DNA from: Sporodiniella umbellata
Lineage: Eukaryota; Mucoromycota; Mucoromycetes; Mucorales; Rhizopodaceae
Direction: 5' to 3'
Assembly: GCA_025677835.1 (NCBI GenBank)
Contig: JAIXMR010000013.1
Span: 279,817-343,816 of the forward strand
Length of the DNA: 64,000 bases
The first letter of the stretch is position 1. Each line of letters opens with the position of its first letter. This document shows positions 59,129 to 64,000 of this stretch, piece after piece. The notes beneath the pieces were generated by a model that had not been told where the DNA came from, did not search any database, and saw only the letters and a list, made by a program, of their open reading frames with translations. A program made the translations under genes and the position numbers.

Positions 59129-62100
59129 CGAACGTTACCCACTTACAGTTGCTCATGTCAGCGAAAATGATGTTCAAGAATTTGGTAAATCGTTCATCAA
59201 ATCGTACATTGTACTTATTGGTTCCTATAGACAACCTGTATCTTGATATAACAAAGATATCTCAAGACTGCTGTACCTCTCGACCCAATGAACAAGAAGA
59301 TCTGGTGTGGAAAAAAGCGAGCGATGCTATTGATCGCATCTTCTCCCTAGTTAAGCCCAAGAAAGTATTTTACCTTGTAATGGATGGCGTTACTCCCAGA
59401 GTTGTGGAGAACGCACAACGATCAACGGCCTATATTGCGTCTTCTCAGGCCTGGTCTCAACCTTCTGGACTGGATGCCAATTGTATGGTGGCAGGTACTC
59501 GACTCTCCACTCGCTTGGCCGAACAGCTACGATACTTTGTGACCAAAAAAGTTTCTGAGGATTCTGATTGGCAAAATGTGGAGGTTATTTTCTCTGGACC
59601 CGATGTACCTGGTGAGGGGAATCAAAAAATTATGGAGTATGTTCGACTCCAACGTTCTTTGACAACATACAATCCAGATACAAGACATTGTATCTACGGT
59701 TTGGAAGATGAAAATCTGCTAGCTGGACTCTCTATATATGACGCTCATACTTCTCTACTTGTGGATAAAACAGTCCAGCAACGTTTTATCGCGTAAGTTT
59801 CCTTTTTATGTAAAAAAAGCTGTGTCAACTAACTGTTAACTAGTGGTCCCACACACAAAAAATACGTTACTGTTCATATTGGCCTTCTAAGAGAATACCT
59901 ATATGAAGAGTTCGATCACCTTGCTTTAGCGGTTCCCTTCACCTTCATGAATGTACGAATTGTAGATGATTTCGTTTGTCTTTGTTTGCTACTCAAAAAT
60001 AAGTATCTACCACAACTTCCTCACCTTGAAGACTATCAACAGTCCTTAGAGTGTATTATCAGCATTTACAAGGACCTTTTGCCCACATGGGATGGCTATC
60101 TCCATGAATCCGGTCTTATATCTATCGAAAGATTGGAAACAATCTTTAAAGAAATTACTTGTCTAATCGAGAAAGATGCCTTTAATACTGAATATGCCCG
60201 TGCCACTTATCAAGAGTCTTCGTTTAAGGACAGTGAATACTTGAGGCATAATATACCAGAAGAGATGACAGAAAATCAAGGGGAAATATATACTAAAATT
60301 CGAGATTATATGCTTGGTAACATTCCTGGAAGCTGCGTTCACTTCAACTTTCATTTTACTATACAAGACCGCTCGTTCATTGGGTTTTTAACTAAAAACC
60401 TTAAGGTGTCCACTGCGCTTTCTTACAATCACGGAGATCAGATTACAGAAGTAGAGATTATCTTTGCTAAGGAATTTTCTGCGGATCGAATGGATTCTCA
60501 GGTGGTTGAGACTCTGAATTCTCAGAGTGAGGAAATGCGTGAAATGCGGCTCACCTTTTTGAACGAATACAAAGATATTCCTGTTGTTAGCGAACATGAA
60601 AAAGAACAAGACAAAAAAGCACAAGCTGAAGCTGCTTTTATTAGTTGGAATGAGTGCTACTATAAAGAGAAACTTGATATCGACTCTCAGGAAGAACAAA
60701 AACTAAACGATACAGTAGATTCCTATATGACTGGTATCCAATGGGTGCTCCATTACTTCTACAAAGGTGTAGCCTCTTGGTCTTGGTTTTACCCTTATCG
60801 ATATGCACCCAAACCGTCTGACCTGAAAAAAATAAGGCCTCTACAGGATTACCCATACGACTTTGATGAACCTCTGAAACCTCACGAGCATCTTATGATG
60901 GTCTTACCTGGCACTGGTAGACGTTGGCTTCCTACAGCTTATCAGTCACTAATGGCTGGCCATGACTCAACAGTCATGCATTTTTATCCGCAATGCCTAC
61001 CAAGCGATGTTAGTCATGACAGATCCACAATCAATATTCCATTTATTTCTCGAGAACTTTTACTAGAAGCTATGGAACAAAAAGAGTTTCTTTTGACTAA
61101 TGAGGAGCTTGAGTCCAACAACGTAGGCAATATCACCCGCTTCTTGTATGATCCAATACTTGCTGAAGAAAATCTTACTTATTCAAGCCCTCTACCTGAA
61201 GTTTTTCCTGATGTAAATCCTTGTTTGACAAGTACCTCCATCTATTCCCTTCCATCTATACCCAGCAGCGAAATACAGGCAGGATGCATATCTGGTGCTA
61301 AATGCGGCTCTTCCTCACTTGGCGGCTTCCCCTCGTTTGAATTCTTGCCTTATGAGCTCACCATAGAAGAACGTGTTGCCCCTGGTACAGATAATGTCAC
61401 CAATGCTATGATTGTGAAAATCAAGAATAAAGCTGTTGATATTGCTCTTGAAACACTAGCACAATTCTTTTTGTGTCGCAAAGTTTACATAGGGTACCCA
61501 ACCATGAAGAAAGCTATAGTGGTAGCAGTTTCCAGTATAGATGGTGAATTCCGTGTAGGTGAAGACCAACAGGGCGAAAAAGGAGTTTATTTTTCAAGTT
61601 ATGATTACTACAACAAGAAAGAATGGAATAAGCAAAAGTCTCAGCTTGAGAAATCTTGCTCTGATCAAGGTATAATGGTGGCAGAACCTGATGCATTTAT
61701 AATGTATGTGGTGCCTTTGGTTAAGGTTGAAGAACTTGAAAATAGTGCCATCCAGGAATACTATTCCGATCTGCTAAATGCTGTGCCAGTGCTTTCGGAA
61801 ACAATCGTAATCGACGACTGTTCTTATGTTATTCCCCGCAACACTAAACCAAAAGAAACTGTTCCTACTGCTGCTTGGGCCGATTTTGCTGCTAATGAAA
61901 GCCATAAACAGCTTCCCTCTTCCTTGAGCAGCTCTCCACCAAAAAGAGAAAGTTCATGGGCTAGCCACCAGTCTACACCCTCTTCATTTGGTTCACCGCA
62001 GAAAACCGAAAACCAATGGTCGAACCAACAACCTACATTTTCTTCCAGCGTCCCGTCGCTAAAAAAAGAAAACCAGTGGGCCAGCCAATCCTTGAGTAGC

Positions 62101-62628
62101 TCTCCTCCAAAGAGGGAAAGTCAGTGGGCTAGTCATTCTCCAAGTGGCTCTTCTTTAAAGGGAGAAAGCCAGTGGGCTAGTCATTCTCCAAGCGGCTCTT
62201 CTTTAAAGGGAGAAAGCCAGTGGGCTAGTCGCCCTCCAAATGGCTCTTCTTTAAAAGGAGAAAGCCGTCCTCCCAATGGCACTTTATCAAAGGAAGACAG
62301 TCAATGGGCCAGTCGCCCTCCGGGTAGTTCTCCGCCCGAAAGAGAACACCAATGGGCCAATTATCAGGCTGCATTTCCTGCAATCGGTTCTCCACCCAAA
62401 AGAGAATGCCAGTGGACTAGTCATCAACCTGCACTTTCCTCAGGTGGTTCTCCACAAATAAAGGAAAGTCAGTGGGCTAGTCGGCCAACTATCGCTTCTC
62501 AAAACAGTTCTCCTTCACAAAGGAGAAGCAGTGGAAACTTGGTTGTAGGGTCGCCTAACAAGAACTCAACTGCACAATCCGCCTGGGGTGAATTTGCTAG
62601 ATCGCACGAAAAACGCTCAAAATATTAA
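59129..62628 (+). CDS. XRN1-like 5'-3' exoribonuclease homologue with degenerate active site; first exon not found
   Basis: Three exons (59129-59184, 59231-59792, 59844-62628) give about 1,133 residues in one frame. The fold is XRN1: SERYPLTVAHV, DNLYLDI, VFYLVMDGVTPR, SGPDVPGEGNQKIMEYVRLQ, GPTHKKYVTVHIGLLREYL, RIVDDFVCLCLLLKNKYLPQ, YMTGIQWVLHYFYKGVASWS, PHEHLMMVLPGTGRRWLPTAYQSLM. Against the family, the seven metal ligands compare as follows: two Asp and the first Glu remain; the second Glu of PGEGEH is Asn; GLDAD is GLEDE; and GNDFLP is KNKYLP. The basic pocket QQRSRRF is AQRSTAY. Nuclease activity is therefore unlikely. Residues from about 660 carry a Trp repeat array. The frame has no internal stops, so selection on a non-catalytic role is inferred. 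Confidence 0.85.
61877..62610 (+). repeat. Tandem Trp-centred (QWAS) repeat array in the XRN1-like protein
   Basis: About eleven degenerate units of 10-17 residues with consensus S-S-P-P-K-R-E-S-Q-W-A-S-H/R, several nearly identical (GSSLKGESQWASHSP repeated). The array is bracketed by AAWADFAANE before it and SAWGEFARSHE at the C-terminus. One unit lacks its Trp, indicating repeat slippage. Confidence 0.9.
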
Positions 62629-63194
62629 ATAAAGGTTCTAAACTTGTGTTGAGTGTTGTTTAGAAACCATATCATACTTTACTTATTGAACAAAGGCTAC
62701 ATATACTTCACATTGATTTTTAGGTTTTTACATATAATCCCGGCTCTAAAGCTTCCCCTTTCACTGACAGCTACGTGCTTAAATGTCAGTTGTTGAAAAA
62801 GAAAAAGTGTGTAGCTCTACTATGCAATACAATTGAAAAAGACTTCTAGTAGACTGGAACGCTCTGGTCAAAAGCGACATTGTATAGGAGTTGATTGTCA
62901 CTTGTAGCTTTTGAAATGATACAGTTGTATACTTCTGCAATTACAACAAGGATACGTTTGAAGCTCTTTAACTTAAATATTTAAGTTCCTTTTTTTTTTA
63001 ATAATTTAAAACAAGCACAAAATCAAAAAGGTTTTAAGGGTTGGATTCAGAAGAAAAAATTAAGATAGCAAAGAGCTTATCGTAGTCTCCCAAAAAAAAA
63101 AAAGTTTTTTATTTGGTTTAAGTCTTATCTCCTACAATATTTTGATTGTTTTATTTATTATTGTGGCTCAATTTATGTTTTGATGTAATTAATT
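62629..63194. other. Convergent 3' flanks, no gene recognised
   Basis: AT-rich spacer between the XRN1-like stop and the glucosidase stop. Confidence 0.6.
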
Positions 63195-64000
63195 TTAGTA
63201 CTTTTCAGCCATAATGAGTAAAACTAAACTCGACCATCCAGTGAAGGGATGACTGCGCATACCATGACCGTCTTTAGGTGAATACTGCTCCCATACATAA
63301 CCAGTTTTCTTATAGTCACTATAAACATTGCGGATAATATTTTCTCTCAACTGAGAGTATATTCTTTGGGCACGAATTTGATAGGGGCCAGATACATGCA
63401 TATAGTTTTTGTATAAGCTTTGAAGAGCGAGATAGTTAATATTTAGCCAAATAGGTCCGCGCCAGTAATTTTCGCCTTGGCCAAAGAAAGGGTCCGAGGC
63501 AGATAGAGAGCGTAAACCGTATTCAGACCAAAGCTCATCCTCATTTTCAATTATATCCAATATGGCGCCTAGTTGAGGAGCATCAGCTGGTAAAAGGCCA
63601 AGGGTCATTGGGAATAGAGAAAGGTATCCTTTGTGACAAATATGTATAGCTGATTCAGAGTCGTCCAAAGCCTGATCGCAATACGTCTTTTGCTCTTGAT
63701 TCCAGTGAAGTGTATCAAGATTTTCCATTAGGTCATGTTGAACGCGTGTATATTCTTTAACATCGTCCTCAAAACCAGTGCCTAGTTTATGGGCAATGTC
63801 TTTAAGCAACTTGGTGCCAAATGCCATCCAGGAATGAAGATCCAAGTGAAGCTCTCCTACACTTGGATCACCTCGAGGGTAATCATCCAAACCAGAAGTC
63901 AAGGTATGATTGAGTGTACGTCCTCTCCAGCGATAAGCTTCTGTGTTTTTGGCCTGTCTTCCAAACTCTCCTGTACGACCCCGTTGTGTAGCACGGAACC
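63195..64000 (-). CDS. CWH41: Mannosyl-oligosaccharide glucosidase (GH63), C-terminal part; 5' end outside window
   Basis: ER glucosidase I removes the terminal glucose of the N-glycan precursor. The open frame enters from the window edge and ends at 63195; about 268 residues are seen without an intron. GH63 blocks: EAYRWRGRTLNHTLTSGLDDYPRG with the catalytic-acid Asp, ELHLDLHSWMAFGTKLLKDI, GYLSLFPMTLGLLP, LRSLSASDPFFGQGENYWRG, PIWLNINYLAL and the end YVWEQYSPKDGHG, HPFTGWSSLVLLIMAEKY. The second catalytic residue is expected at Glu in YVWEQY. The N-terminal anchor is beyond the window. Confidence 0.94.
   Translation of the reverse strand, partial: FRATQRGRTGEFGRQAKNTEAYRWRGRTLNHTLTSGLDDYPRGDPSVGELHLDLHSWMAFGTKLLKDIAHKLGTGFEDDVKEYTRVQHDLMENLDTLHWNQEQKTYCDQALDDSESAIHICHKGYLSLFPMTLGLLPADAPQLGAILDIIENEDELWSEYGLRSLSASDPFFGQGENYWRGPIWLNINYLALQSLYKNYMHVSGPYQIRAQRIYSQLRENIIRNVYSDYKKTGYVWEQYSPKDGHGMRSHPFTGWSSLVLLIMAEKY

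Noticed and set aside
1..64000. tRNA, rRNA and CRISPR features
   Set aside because: No T-loop/anticodon-stem patterns, rRNA-like blocks or regularly spaced direct repeats with unique spacers were seen on either strand.

Overview
The window is nuclear DNA of an early-diverging filamentous fungus, most likely Mucoromycota (Mucorales). The evidence is: AT-rich intergenic DNA full of poly-A/T runs; genes with many introns of about 45-65 bp, with GTAAGT-like donors and CTAAC/ACTAAT-like branch sites; a Chs7-type chitin synthase export chaperone; a secreted GH37 trehalase; and metazoan-like genes that yeasts lack (Integrator subunit 2, a full PHD/bromodomain/PWWP BRPF protein, a BRD8-like protein). 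The species assignment is inference. Exon borders were placed by eye from splice signals and reading frame; for most genes the summed exons are a multiple of three.

Layout. 1-1618: 5' part of ATG9 (minus). 1.7-5.3 kb: two inverted relics of a Tc1/mariner-like element flanking a broken ORF. 7.8-8.4 kb: small secreted protein. 8.7-9.7 kb: ARV1 (minus) with a 430-bp MITE just upstream of its start codon. 12.1-14.4 kb: chorismate mutase ARO7 and a convergent nucleoplasmin-like acidic protein. 14.7-18.9 kb: BRPF/NTO1-like chromatin reader. 19.8-21.4 kb: a UPF0390 protein divergent from fibrillarin NOP1. 21.7-24.5 kb: a small OB-fold protein whose CDS end overlaps that of INTS2. 25-30.2 kb: DNAJB12/HLJ1-like J protein, then a VPS3/TGFBRAP1-like tethering subunit. 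31.7-37.1 kb: trehalase, a broken CDGSH protein and an aldehyde dehydrogenase. 37.9-44.5 kb: CPSF2/CFT2, COA4, a RasGEF and a dysferlin-domain protein. 44.6-50.1 kb: uS8, an Sds3-like protein and mitochondrial MetRS. 51.6-56.4 kb: a second RasGEF-like protein, a BRD8-like bromodomain protein, a dual-specificity phosphatase and CHS7. 59.1-62.6 kb: an XRN1-like protein. 63.2-64.0 kb: 3' end of a GH63 ER glucosidase (minus).

The genes are mostly housekeeping and do not form an operon-like system. Loose themes are chromatin acetylation (BRPF, BRD8-like, Sds3-like), nucleolar and RNA processing (NOP1, UPF0390, CPSF2, INTS2, XRN1-like), endomembrane trafficking (ATG9, VPS3, ARV1, CHS7, J protein, GH63) and small-GTPase signalling (two RasGEFs).

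The most unusual locus is the XRN1-like gene. Its reading frame is intact over about 1,130 codons, but several of the metal-binding catalytic positions of the 5'-3' exonuclease are replaced, and its C-terminus carries a tandem array of tryptophan-centred repeats. It looks like a conserved but catalytically dead exonuclease scaffold. Second in interest are the MITE that opens in frame into ARV1 and two convergent gene pairs whose coding sequences overlap at their stop codons.
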